Of a DNA stretch of 64,000 nucleotides, positions 43,479 to 51,469 are shown piece after piece. The notes beneath the pieces were generated by a model. It was given only the letters and a program-made list of their open reading frames with translations. It was not told the origin of the DNA and did no database searches. The stretch comes from Mesonia maritima (GTDB lineage Bacteria > Bacteroidota > Bacteroidia > Flavobacteriales > Flavobacteriaceae): the NCBI RefSeq assembly GCF_042433895.1, contig NZ_JBHLUA010000005.1:1-64000 (forward strand), given 5' to 3'. Made by a program: the position numbers and the translations under genes. The first letter of the stretch is position 1. Each line of letters begins with the position of its first letter.

Positions 43479-43790
43479 ATGGCAAAGCTTAAAATAAAAT
43501 CAGGAGATACTGTTAAAGTAATAGCTGGAGATCATAAAGGTCAAGAAGGCAAAGTTCAAACAGTATTAATTGAAAAGAATAAAGCAATTGTGGAAGGTGT
43601 AAATATGATCTCTAAACATGAGAAACCAAGTGCATCTAATCCACAGGGAGGAATAGCGAAGAAAGAAGCTCCAATTCATATCTCAAACTTATCTTTAGTT
43701 GATAAAGATGGAAACACAACTCGTGTTGGGTATAAAATGGAAGGCGATAAAAAAGTGAGATTTTCTAAAAAATCTAATGAAGTAATTTAG
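43479..43790 (+). CDS. rplX: 50S ribosomal protein L24
   Basis: A 103-residue L24 with the KOW motif KSGDTVKVIAGDHKGQEGKV (about 6-25). It is an early assembly-initiating protein. Two nt before rplE. Confidence 0.97.
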   Translation: MAKLKIKSGDTVKVIAGDHKGQEGKVQTVLIEKNKAIVEGVNMISKHEKPSASNPQGGIAKKEAPIHISNLSLVDKDGNTTRVGYKMEGDKKVRFSKKSNEVI

Positions 43791-43792
43791 TT

Positions 43793-44344
43793 ATGAGTTA
43801 CGTACCAAGACTTAAACAAGAGTATAAAGACAAGGTCATTTCAGCTCTTACAGAAGAATTTAGCTACGAAAATAAAATGGAGGTTCCGAAACTTACTAAG
43901 ATAGTTCTTAGTAGAGGTGTTGGGGCTGCAGTAGCTGATAAAAAACTTATTGACCACGCTGTAGAAGAATTATCTACAATTACTGGTCAAAAAGCGGTAT
44001 CAACTATATCTAAAAAAGATGTTGCTTCATTTAAATTACGTAAAGGAATGCCAATTGGTGCAAAAGTTACTCTTCGCGGAGAACGTATGTACGAATTTTT
44101 AGACCGTTTAATTACAGCGGCACTTCCTAGAGTACGTGATTTTAATGGAATTAACGCTACAGGTTTTGATGGAAGAGGAAATTATAATTTAGGGGTAACA
44201 GAACAAATTATTTTCCCAGAAATCAATATCGATAGAGTGAACAGAATTAACGGGATGGATATTACATTTGTTACTACCGCTAATACTGATAAGGAAGCAA
44301 AATCATTGTTAACTGAACTAGGATTACCTTTTAAAAAGAATTAA
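43793..44344 (+). CDS. rplE: 50S ribosomal protein L5
   Basis: A 183-residue L5 that binds 5S rRNA in the central protuberance. YVPRLKQEYKDKVISAL at the start and FDGRGNYNLGVTEQIIFPEI (about 121-140) identify it. In E. coli S8 binds near this gene to repress the spc operon; here the hairpin is placed further down, before rpsH. Confidence 0.98.
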   Translation: MSYVPRLKQEYKDKVISALTEEFSYENKMEVPKLTKIVLSRGVGAAVADKKLIDHAVEELSTITGQKAVSTISKKDVASFKLRKGMPIGAKVTLRGERMYEFLDRLITAALPRVRDFNGINATGFDGRGNYNLGVTEQIIFPEINIDRVNRINGMDITFVTTANTDKEAKSLLTELGLPFKKN

Positions 44345-44346
44345 TT

Positions 44347-44616
44347 ATGGCTAAAGAATCAATGAAAGCCCGTGAGGTAAAAAGACAAAAATTGGTAGAC
44401 AAGTATGCTGAAAAGAGAAAAGCTTTAAAAGAAGCTGGAGACTATGAAGCATTACAAAAATTACCAAAAAATTCTTCTCCGGTTCGTTTACACAATCGTT
44501 GTAAATTAACAGGTAGACCTAAAGGGTATATGAGACAATTTGGAATTTCTCGTGTAATGTTCAGAGAGATGGCAAATAAAGGATTAATCCCTGGAGTTAA
44601 AAAAGCCAGTTGGTAA
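44347..44616 (+). CDS. rpsN: 30S ribosomal protein S14, zinc-independent form
   Basis: An 89-residue S14 of the longer form without the two CxxC zinc motifs: one Cys only (HNRCKLTGRPKGYMRQFGISRVMFREMA). It should not need zinc. Typical C-terminal GLIPGVKKASW. A 54-nt gap with a hairpin separates it from rpsH. Confidence 0.98.
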   Translation: MAKESMKAREVKRQKLVDKYAEKRKALKEAGDYEALQKLPKNSSPVRLHNRCKLTGRPKGYMRQFGISRVMFREMANKGLIPGVKKASW

Positions 44617-44626
44617 ATTATAAATA

Positions 44627-44656
44627 GGTTGAAGGTTCATTATGAAAACCACAACC
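44627..44656 (+). promoter_or_regulatory. Hairpin leader upstream of rpsH (S8)
   Basis: GGTTG pairs with CAACC, then GG with CC and TTCA with TGAA over a TTA loop, with small AA internal bulges. The hairpin ends 14 nt before the rpsH ATG. It is the only sizeable gap inside the spc part of the cluster; S8 is a known autoregulator elsewhere, so an S8-binding site is a reasonable guess. Confidence 0.5.
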
Positions 44657-44670
44657 ATAAATTAAGATAG

Positions 44671-45069
44671 ATGAATACAGATCCTATTGCAGATTATTTA
44701 ACAAGAATTAGAAATGCGGTAGCAGCAAATCACAGAGTGGTGGAAGTTCCTGCTTCTAATTTGAAGAAACAAATTACAAAGATATTATTCGATCAAGGAT
44801 ACATTCTTAGTTACAAATTTGAAGATGAGACCGCTCAAGGTAGCATTAAAATAGCTCTTAAGTATGATAAAGAAACTAAAGAGTCTGTAATTAAAGAAAT
44901 TCAACGAATAAGTAAACCTGGTTTACGTAAATACGCAGGTGCAGAAGAATTACCACGAATTCTTAACGGTTTAGGAGTTGCTATTGTTTCTACTTCTCAC
45001 GGAGTAATGACAGATAAGCAAGCTCGTAAAGAAAAAGTTGGTGGTGAAGTACTTTGCTACGTTTACTAA
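44671..45069 (+). CDS. rpsH: 30S ribosomal protein S8
   Basis: A 132-residue S8 (NTDPIADYLTRIRNAV; C-terminal VSTSHGVMTDKQARKEKVGGEVLCYVY), which binds helix 21 of 16S rRNA and in E. coli represses the spc operon. A bulged hairpin lies just upstream. Confidence 0.98.
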   Translation: MNTDPIADYLTRIRNAVAANHRVVEVPASNLKKQITKILFDQGYILSYKFEDETAQGSIKIALKYDKETKESVIKEIQRISKPGLRKYAGAEELPRILNGLGVAIVSTSHGVMTDKQARKEKVGGEVLCYVY

Positions 45070-45088
45070 TACTTAAAAGACGAAAACA

Positions 45089-45631
45089 ATGTCAAGAATA
45101 GGTAAAAGTCCCGTAACCATTCCAGAAGGCGTTAATGTAAGCGTTAAAGATGGAATCGTAACGGTTAAAGGAAAATTAGGAGAGCTAACACAAGAGTTCA
45201 GCGATATCGATATTCAAGTTGAAGACGATACTATAGTATTAGAAAGACCTTCAGAAAAAAAGGCTTTTAAAGCTAAGCATGGGTTATATAGAGCTTTAAT
45301 TAACAATATGATTCAAGGTGTATCTCAAGGATATACAAAACAACTTGAATTAGTAGGTGTTGGTTACAGAGCGACAAACCAAGGGCAGAAATTAGATTTA
45401 GCAATTGGTTATTCTCATAACATTGTGGTAGATTTGGCTCCTGAAGTTAAGGTAGAAACCATAAGTGAGAAAGGTAAAAACCCAGTCGTTAAATTAACTT
45501 CTCACGATAAGCAATTAGTAGGACAAGTTGCTGCGAAAATTCGAGGCTTCCGTAAACCTGAACCTTACAAAGGAAAAGGAATCAAGTTTGTAGGAGAGCA
45601 ATTACGAAGAAAAGCAGGTAAATCAGCTTAA
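45089..45631 (+). CDS. rplF: 50S ribosomal protein L6
   Basis: A 180-residue L6 with two similar domains (SRIGKSPVTIPEGVNV at the start, PEPYKGKGIKFVGEQLRRKAGK at the end), located near the GTPase centre. Nineteen nt after rpsH. Confidence 0.98.
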   Translation: MSRIGKSPVTIPEGVNVSVKDGIVTVKGKLGELTQEFSDIDIQVEDDTIVLERPSEKKAFKAKHGLYRALINNMIQGVSQGYTKQLELVGVGYRATNQGQKLDLAIGYSHNIVVDLAPEVKVETISEKGKNPVVKLTSHDKQLVGQVAAKIRGFRKPEPYKGKGIKFVGEQLRRKAGKSA

Positions 45632-45643
45632 TAAAGTGTAGTT

Positions 45644-45997
45644 ATGGCATTTTCAAAAGTAAAAAGAAGAAATAAAATTAGAAGAAGAATCCGTAAGGAT
45701 CTTACCGGTACCTCAGAAAGACCTAGATTATCTGTATTTAGAAGTAATAAAGAAATTTATGCTCAAATTATAGATGATGTTGAAGGAAAAACATTGGTAG
45801 CTGCTTCTTCTAGAGATAAAGGCATTAGCGCAGAAGGAACAAAATCTGATGTTGCTACAGCCGTTGGGAAATTAATTGCTGAAAAAGCAACGCAAAATGG
45901 TATCAATACAATAACTTTCGATAGAGGTGGGTATTTATATCACGGTAGAGTTAAATCATTAGCAGAAGGTGCTCGCGAAGGAGGACTTAAATTCTAA
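45644..45997 (+). CDS. rplR: 50S ribosomal protein L18
   Basis: A 117-residue L18 that binds 5S rRNA. It starts AFSKVKRRNKIRRRIRKDLTGTSERPRLSVF in pieces and ends FDRGGYLYHGRVKSLAEGAREGGLKF. Twelve nt after rplF. Confidence 0.97.
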   Translation: MAFSKVKRRNKIRRRIRKDLTGTSERPRLSVFRSNKEIYAQIIDDVEGKTLVAASSRDKGISAEGTKSDVATAVGKLIAEKATQNGINTITFDRGGYLYHGRVKSLAEGAREGGLKF

Positions 45998-46003
45998 AAA
46001 GAT

Positions 46004-46528
46004 ATGTATCAAGATTATAAAAACGTAGAACGTGTAAAGCCGAGTGGCTTAGACTTAAAAGATCGTTTAGTTGGAGTACAACGTGTAACTAAAGTTACAA
46101 AAGGTGGTAGAGCTTTTGGATTTTCTGCTATTGTAGTTGTAGGAGATGAAAATGGTGTTGTAGGTCAAGGTTTAGGTAAATCTAAAGAAGTTGCAGAGGC
46201 TATTGCAAAAGCAGTAGAAGACGCAAAGAAGAATTTAGTTCGTATTCCTTTACATAAAGGAACGTTGCCTCACGAGCAAAAAGGTAAATTTGGAGGAGCA
46301 AGAGTATTGTTAATACCTGCTTCAACTGGTACTGGAGTAATTGCTGGTGGTGCTATTCGTTCAGTATTAGAATCTGTTGGAGTACATGACGTATTGTCTA
46401 AAAACCAAGGATCTTCTAACCCTCACAACGTAGTGAAAGCAACTTTCGATGCTCTTCTTCAATTGCGTAGTGCAGATACTGTTGCTAAGCAAAGAGGTAT
46501 TTCATTAGATAAGGTTTTTAACGGATAA
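46004..46528 (+). CDS. rpsE: 30S ribosomal protein S5
   Basis: A 174-residue S5 with the double-stranded-RNA-binding N-terminal domain (LVGVQRVTKVTKGGRAFGFSA, about 22-42) and the conserved GTGVIAGGAIRSVLE (about 110-124). Important for decoding accuracy. Six nt after rplR. Confidence 0.98.
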   Translation: MYQDYKNVERVKPSGLDLKDRLVGVQRVTKVTKGGRAFGFSAIVVVGDENGVVGQGLGKSKEVAEAIAKAVEDAKKNLVRIPLHKGTLPHEQKGKFGGARVLLIPASTGTGVIAGGAIRSVLESVGVHDVLSKNQGSSNPHNVVKATFDALLQLRSADTVAKQRGISLDKVFNG

Positions 46529-46542
46529 TAATTCAAGGAAAC

Positions 46543-46725
46543 ATGGGAAAGATAAAAGTAACTAAAGTAAGAAGTGCGATTAATCGTACTAAAAACCAAA
46601 AGCTTACTCTAGAAGCATTAGGATTGAGAAAAATAGGGCAAAGCGTTGAGCATAACGATACCCCTAATATCCTTGGAATGGTAAACAAAGTGAAACATTT
46701 AGTTTCTGTAGAAGAAACAAAATAA
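46543..46725 (+). CDS. rpmD: 50S ribosomal protein L30
   Basis: A 60-residue L30 (KVTKVRSAINRTKNQKLTLEALGLRK; GMVNKVKHLVSVEE). Fourteen nt after rpsE and 8 nt before rplO, as in the usual spc order. Confidence 0.96.
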   Translation: MGKIKVTKVRSAINRTKNQKLTLEALGLRKIGQSVEHNDTPNILGMVNKVKHLVSVEETK

Positions 46726-46733
46726 GATAAGCA

Positions 46734-47186
46734 ATGGAATTATATAACTTAAAACCTGCAGAAGGTTCAGTACGAGGAAACAGTAAGCGCATTGGGCGTG
46801 GAGAAGGATCTGGAAAAGGTGGAACTTCTACTCGTGGACATAAAGGTGCTAAATCTCGTTCAGGTTACTCTAAGAAAATCGGTTTTGAAGGAGGTCAAAT
46901 GCCACTTCAAAGACGAGTTCCTAAATTCGGTTTTAATAATATCAACCGTAAAGAATATCAAGGTATTAATTTAGATACTCTTCAGCAATTAGCTGATAAT
47001 GGTAAAATAAAAGATACTGTAGATTTCGATACATTGGTAGAAAATCGTTTAGCTAGAAAAAATGAGCTTGTTAAAATTTTAGGAAGAGGAGAACTTAAAA
47101 CAAAATTAAAGGTATCTGCTCATAAATTTACTGCCTCTGCTAAAGAAGCTATTGAGGCTGCAGGAGGAGAAGCAGTAACCTTATAA
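46734..47186 (+). CDS. rplO: 50S ribosomal protein L15
   Basis: A 150-residue L15 with the Gly/Arg-rich N-terminal extension (RGNSKRIGRGEGSGKGGTS, RGHKGAKSRSGYSKKIGFEGG) that threads into 23S rRNA. Ten nt before secY. Confidence 0.98.
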   Translation: MELYNLKPAEGSVRGNSKRIGRGEGSGKGGTSTRGHKGAKSRSGYSKKIGFEGGQMPLQRRVPKFGFNNINRKEYQGINLDTLQQLADNGKIKDTVDFDTLVENRLARKNELVKILGRGELKTKLKVSAHKFTASAKEAIEAAGGEAVTL

Positions 47187-47196
47187 TGAAATTAGC

Positions 47197-48534
47197 ATGA
47201 AATTTATTGAAACAATAAAAAACATTTGGAAGATAGAAGAGCTCAAAAATCGTATTTTAGTTACGCTTGGGCTCTTATTAGTGTATAGATTTGGAACTCA
47301 AATTGTACTTCCCGGTATTGATGCAGCGCAATTAGCTGATTTATCAACTCAAACCGATGGTGGTCTTTTAGGTTTACTTAATGCATTTACAGGAGGAGCT
47401 TTTGCAAACGCATCTATATTTGCATTAGGAATTATGCCATACATTTCTGCATCGATTGTGGTGCAATTAATGGGTATTGCGGTTCCTTATCTTCAAAAAC
47501 TTCAAAAAGAGGGAGAAAGCGGAAGAAAGAAAATTAATCAAATCACACGTTGGTTAACTATTGCGATTACCTTGGTTCAAGGACCAGGTTATATTTATAA
47601 TTTATTTTCAACTTTACCGCAAAGCGCATTTTTAATGGGCGATTCTCTGTCGTTTATTGTTTCATCTGTAATCATTTTAACTACAGGTACTATATTTGCT
47701 ATGTGGTTAGGTGAACGTATTACAGATAAAGGTATTGGTAATGGTATCTCACTTTTAATTATGGTTGGGATTATCGCTACTTTACCACAAGCATTTTTAC
47801 AAGAATGGGTTTCAAGAGTGTCAGAATCTAACGGAGGAATGATCATGATTCTTATCGAACTTGTAATTTGGTTTGCTATTATTTTTGGTTCAGTAATGCT
47901 TGTAATGGCGGTTCGTCAAATTCCTGTTCAGTATGCAAGAAGAAATGCAGCTGGAGGTTATGAAAAAAATATTTTTGGTGGCGCTCGACAGTTTATTCCT
48001 TTAAAGCTTAATGCATCAGGAGTAATGCCTATTATTTTCGCGCAAGCAATAATGTTTATTCCTGCCGCTTTAGCTGGTCTTTCAGATTCTGAAACAGCTC
48101 AAGGAATTGCAGGGGCTTTTAATAATATATTCGGCTTTTGGTATAACCTTGTTTTCGCATTATTAATTATCATATTCACTTATTTTTATACTGCGATTAC
48201 GGTTCCTACAAATAAAATGGCCGATGATTTAAAACGTAGCGGAGGTTTTATACCAGGAATTAGACCAGGAACAGAAACAGCTGAATATTTAGATAGAATT
48301 ATGTCTCAAATAACTTTACCAGGTTCTGTTTTCTTAGCTTTAATTGCAATATTTCCGGCTATTATTGTATCTATTGGAGTTCAGCAAGGTTGGGCGTTAT
48401 TCTTTGGAGGAACCTCATTATTAATTATGGTAGGTGTAGCGATCGATACAATGCAACAAGTCAATTCATATTTATTGAATAGACATTACGACGGATTAAT
48501 GAAAACTGGTAGAAATCGAAAAGCAGTAGCTTAA
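47197..48534 (+). CDS. secY: Preprotein translocase subunit SecY
   Basis: A 445-residue, ten-helix channel of the SecYEG translocon in the inner membrane. Diagnostic segments are LGIMPYISASIVVQLM (about 77-92), the large cytoplasmic loop with PVQYARRNAAG (about 243-253) and the C-terminal LIMVGVAIDTMQQVNSYLL. It is followed after 2 nt by infA; adk and map, often present here in other bacteria, are missing. Confidence 0.98.
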   Translation: MKFIETIKNIWKIEELKNRILVTLGLLLVYRFGTQIVLPGIDAAQLADLSTQTDGGLLGLLNAFTGGAFANASIFALGIMPYISASIVVQLMGIAVPYLQKLQKEGESGRKKINQITRWLTIAITLVQGPGYIYNLFSTLPQSAFLMGDSLSFIVSSVIILTTGTIFAMWLGERITDKGIGNGISLLIMVGIIATLPQAFLQEWVSRVSESNGGMIMILIELVIWFAIIFGSVMLVMAVRQIPVQYARRNAAGGYEKNIFGGARQFIPLKLNASGVMPIIFAQAIMFIPAALAGLSDSETAQGIAGAFNNIFGFWYNLVFALLIIIFTYFYTAITVPTNKMADDLKRSGGFIPGIRPGTETAEYLDRIMSQITLPGSVFLALIAIFPAIIVSIGVQQGWALFFGGTSLLIMVGVAIDTMQQVNSYLLNRHYDGLMKTGRNRKAVA

Positions 48535-48536
48535 TT

Positions 48537-48752
48537 ATGGCAAAACAACCCGCGATAGAACAAGACGGAACGATAATCGAAGCATTATCTAACGCAATGT
48601 TTAGAGTAGAATTAGAAAATGGTCACGTGGTGACAGCACATATTTCTGGTAAAATGCGTATGCACTATATTAAACTTTTACCAGGAGATAAAGTGAAATT
48701 AGAAATGAGTCCTTACGATTTAACAAAGGCTCGAATTACATATAGATACTAA
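48537..48752 (+). CDS. infA: Translation initiation factor IF-1
   Basis: A 71-residue OB-fold factor that blocks the A-site during initiation. AKQPAIEQDGTIIEALSNAMFRVELENGH region and GDKVKLEMSPYDLTKARITYRY are typical. It ends the secY-infA part; a 118-nt gap with promoter and hairpin follows. Confidence 0.97.
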   Translation: MAKQPAIEQDGTIIEALSNAMFRVELENGHVVTAHISGKMRMHYIKLLPGDKVKLEMSPYDLTKARITYRY

Positions 48753-48789
48753 TAAATCATTAAAATGTAGTTATTTAGAATTTTTTCAT

Positions 48790-48797
48790 TACTTTTG
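48790..48797 (+). promoter_or_regulatory. Internal -7 box before rpmJ and the alpha genes
   Basis: TACTTTTG matches TAnnTTTG and lies in the largest gap (118 nt) after infA. It could supply a separate transcript for rpmJ, rpsM, rpsK, rpsD, rpoA and rplQ. The -33 match is poor. Confidence 0.5.
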
Positions 48798-48825
48798 CAA
48801 TCCGAAAAAATTTAAAAAAAACTGC

Positions 48826-48845
48826 TAACGTACATAAATACGTTA
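48826..48845 (+). promoter_or_regulatory. Hairpin in the rpmJ leader
   Basis: TAACGTA-CATAAA-TACGTTA, a perfect 7-bp stem with 6-nt loop, starts about 25 nt after the expected start of the internal transcript and ends 25 nt before the rpmJ ATG. It may be part of a control region for the alpha genes. Confidence 0.45.
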
Positions 48846-48870
48846 CATTTTATTAGAAAAAATTATAAAG

Positions 48871-48987
48871 ATGAAAGTAAGAGCATCAGTAAAAAAACGA
48901 AGCGCCGACTGCAAAATTGTACGCAGAAAAGGTAGACTTTACGTTATTAACAAAAAGAATCCTAGATTTAAACAAAGACAAGGCTAA
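48871..48987 (+). CDS. rpmJ: 50S ribosomal protein L36, zinc-independent form
   Basis: A 38-residue protein read directly from the sequence: it starts KVRASVKKRSADCKIVRRK and ends NPRFKQRQG, the L36 pattern. Only one Cys remains of the CCCH zinc ribbon, so this is the zinc-free (C-minus) form, like S14 in this cluster. Its stop lies 2 nt before rpsM. Confidence 0.96.
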   Translation: MKVRASVKKRSADCKIVRRKGRLYVINKKNPRFKQRQG

Positions 48988-48989
48988 TT

Positions 48990-49364
48990 ATGGCAAGAAT
49001 TGCAGGTGTTGATATACCAAAACAAAAGCGAGGAGTTATAGCATTGACCTATATCTTCGGAATTGGCAAAAGCAGGGCTCAAGAAATCCTTAAAAATGCC
49101 AAAGTAGATGAAAGTACAAAGGTTTCTGATTGGACAGACGATGAGATTGGTAGAATCCGTGAAGCTGTAGGTAATTACACAATCGAAGGAGAGCTTCGTT
49201 CTGAAGTTCAATTAAGCATTAAGCGTTTAATGGATATTGGTTGTTACCGAGGAATTCGTCATAGAACAGGACTTCCATTAAGAGGTCAACGTACTAAGAA
49301 TAACTCTAGAACGCGTAAAGGAAGAAGAAAAACAGTTGCTAACAAGAAGAAAGCAACTAAATAA
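48990..49364 (+). CDS. rpsM: 30S ribosomal protein S13
   Basis: A 124-residue S13 in the 30S head contacting tRNA and the 50S subunit. ARIAGVDIPKQKRGVIALTYIFGIGKSRA and the helix-rich RGIRHRTGLPLRGQRTKNNSRTRKG tail are conserved. Nine nt before rpsK. Confidence 0.98.
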   Translation: MARIAGVDIPKQKRGVIALTYIFGIGKSRAQEILKNAKVDESTKVSDWTDDEIGRIREAVGNYTIEGELRSEVQLSIKRLMDIGCYRGIRHRTGLPLRGQRTKNNSRTRKGRRKTVANKKKATK

Positions 49365-49373
49365 TAAGTAATT

Positions 49374-49757
49374 ATGGCAAAATCGACAACAAAAAAACGT
49401 AAAGTAAACGTTGATTCTTTTGGAGAAGCGCATATTACTGCTTCTTTCAACAATATCATTGTTTGTTTGACAAATAAAAATGGAGATGTTATTTCTTGGT
49501 CTTCAGCCGGGAAGATGGGCTTTAGAGGAAGTAAAAAGAACACTCCTTACGCTGCTCAATTAGCTGCGGAAGATGCTACAAAAGTAGCGCAAGAAGCAGG
49601 GTTGAGAAAAGTAAAAGTCTTTGTGAAAGGACCTGGAAATGGTAGAGAATCTGCAATTCGATCTATCCACAATGGTGGTGTTGAAGTAACAGAAATTATC
49701 GATATCACTCCAATTCCACACAACGGATGTCGTCCTCCGAAAAGACGAAGAGTATAA
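49374..49757 (+). CDS. rpsK: 30S ribosomal protein S11
   Basis: A 127-residue S11 on the 30S platform; FNNIIVCLTNKNGDVISWSSAGKMGFRGSKK and DITPIPHNGCRPPKRRRV are typical. The next gene, rpsD, follows after an 89-nt structured gap. Confidence 0.98.
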   Translation: MAKSTTKKRKVNVDSFGEAHITASFNNIIVCLTNKNGDVISWSSAGKMGFRGSKKNTPYAAQLAAEDATKVAQEAGLRKVKVFVKGPGNGRESAIRSIHNGGVEVTEIIDITPIPHNGCRPPKRRRV

Positions 49758-49772
49758 GTAAACGTATAAACT

Positions 49773-49832
49773 AAAAGGTATTACGATTATCGAAGGATTA
49801 ATAAATTAGACCTTAATTCATAATCACCTTTT
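49773..49832 (+). promoter_or_regulatory. Nested-stem leader upstream of rpsD (S4), candidate S4 control element
   Basis: Three coaxial-looking stems nest in order: AAAAGGT/ACCTTTT (49773-49779 with 49826-49832), GATTAT/ATAATC (49785-49790 with 49820-49825) and AAGG/CCTT (49793-49796 with 49811-49814). The 3' strands of the outer two are contiguous while the 5' side has a 5-nt bulge. The structure ends 14 nt before the rpsD ATG. S4 is the known autoregulator of alpha-type operons in E. coli and of rpsD in Bacillus, so S4 binding is a natural inference. Confidence 0.6.
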
Positions 49833-49846
49833 AAAAATTAAATTAA

Positions 49847-50452
49847 ATGGCAAGATATACTGGTCCAAAAACTAAAATAGCCCGTAAATTCGGTGAAGCT
49901 ATTTTTGGAGACGATAAGTCTTTTGAAAAAAGAAATTATCCTCCTGGTCAACACGGAAACAATAGAAGAAGAGGTAAAAAATCTGAATACGCTGTTCAGC
50001 TTATGGAAAAGCAGAAAGCTAAATATACTTATGGTATTTTAGAGCGTCAATTCAGAAACATGTTTAAGAAAGCAACCCGTGCTCAAGGAATTACCGGTGA
50101 GGTTTTACTACAATTATGTGAATCTCGTTTAGATAATGTAGCTTTTAGAATGGGATTATCTCCTTCTAGAAGAGGAGCGAGACAATTAGTTTCTCATAGA
50201 CATATTACTGTAAATGGAGAAATTGTAAATATTCCATCTTACCAGTTAAAAGAAGGAGATGTTGTTGGAGTAAGAGAAAAATCAAAATCATTAACGGCAA
50301 TTCAAAGTTCTTTAGAGAATGCCAATAGTGTATACGAATGGATTACTTGGAATAACGATAAAAAAGAAGGAACTTTTGTAAGCACTCCTTCTAGAATTCA
50401 AATTCCAGAAAACATAAACGAACAATTTATCGTCGAATTATATTCGAAATAA
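49847..50452 (+). CDS. rpsD: 30S ribosomal protein S4
   Basis: A 201-residue S4, a primary 16S rRNA-binding protein. ARYTGPKTKIARKFGEAIFGD at the start and the S4 RNA-binding domain LDNVAFRMGLSPSRRGARQLVSHRHITVNG (about 92-121) are intact. It lacks the zinc Cys cluster of some S4 proteins. Twenty-two nt before rpoA. Confidence 0.98.
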   Translation: MARYTGPKTKIARKFGEAIFGDDKSFEKRNYPPGQHGNNRRRGKKSEYAVQLMEKQKAKYTYGILERQFRNMFKKATRAQGITGEVLLQLCESRLDNVAFRMGLSPSRRGARQLVSHRHITVNGEIVNIPSYQLKEGDVVGVREKSKSLTAIQSSLENANSVYEWITWNNDKKEGTFVSTPSRIQIPENINEQFIVELYSK

Positions 50453-50474
50453 TTTTAACAGACAGACTCACAAT

Positions 50475-51467
50475 ATGGCAATACTTAATTTTCAGAAGCC
50501 CGATAAAGTTATCATGATCGATTCAACAGAGTTTGAAGGGAAATTTGAATTCCGCCCTTTAGAACCTGGTTATGGATTGACTGTTGGTAACGCTTTGCGA
50601 AGAGTTCTGTTGTCTTCTTTAGAAGGATTTGCGATTACATCCGTTAGAATCGAAGGTGTAGATCACGAATTTTCTACCATCGCTGGCGTAGTTGAAGATG
50701 TAACAGAGATTATTTTGAACCTCAAGCAAGTTCGATTTAAAAGACAAATTGAAGAAGTAGATAACGAAACCGTTACCGCTTCATTGTCTGGTAAAGAACA
50801 AATAACAGCTGGAGATTTACAAAAGTTTATTTCAGGTTTCCAAGTACTAAATCCAGATTTAGTACTTTGCAACTTAGAAAAAAGTGTAAATTTTAATATG
50901 GAACTTACTATTGACAAAGGTCGTGGTTATGTTCCTGCTGAAGAAAACAAAAAATCTAATGCTGCTTTAGGTACTATCTTTACAGATTCTATTTACACAC
51001 CAATAAAAAATGTAAAGTATAGTATAGAAAACTTTCGTGTAGAGCAGAAAACCGATTATGAAAAATTAGTTTTCGAAATCATTACCGATGGTTCTATACA
51101 TCCTAAAGACGCTTTAACTGAAGCAGCAAAAATATTGATTCACCACTTTATGTTATTCTCTGATGAAAGAATAACATTAGAGGCAGATGAAATTGCACAA
51201 ACAGAAACTTATGATGAAGAATCTCTTCACATGAGACAATTATTGAAAACTAAATTAGTCGATTTAGATCTTTCAGTAAGAGCATTAAACTGTTTAAAAG
51301 CTGCAGAAGTAGATACTTTAGGAGACTTAGTATCGTATAATAAAAACGACTTGATGAAGTTCCGTAACTTCGGAAAAAAATCTTTAACTGAACTAGAAGA
51401 ATTAGTAAACGTTAAAGGATTAAATTTCGGAATGGATCTTTCAAAATACAAATTAGATAAAGATTAA
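50475..51467 (+). CDS. rpoA: DNA-directed RNA polymerase subunit alpha
   Basis: A 330-residue alpha subunit. The N-terminal assembly domain has FEFRPLEPGYGLTVGNALRRVLLSSLEG (about 26-53), and the C-terminal domain, after a linker near residue 240, has LDLSVRALNCLKAAEVDTLGDLV (about 267-289) and FGKKSLTELEELV for promoter DNA and activator contacts. Positioned as usual between rpsD and rplQ. Confidence 0.98.
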   Translation: MAILNFQKPDKVIMIDSTEFEGKFEFRPLEPGYGLTVGNALRRVLLSSLEGFAITSVRIEGVDHEFSTIAGVVEDVTEIILNLKQVRFKRQIEEVDNETVTASLSGKEQITAGDLQKFISGFQVLNPDLVLCNLEKSVNFNMELTIDKGRGYVPAEENKKSNAALGTIFTDSIYTPIKNVKYSIENFRVEQKTDYEKLVFEIITDGSIHPKDALTEAAKILIHHFMLFSDERITLEADEIAQTETYDEESLHMRQLLKTKLVDLDLSVRALNCLKAAEVDTLGDLVSYNKNDLMKFRNFGKKSLTELEELVNVKGLNFGMDLSKYKLDKD

Positions 51468-51469
51468 TT

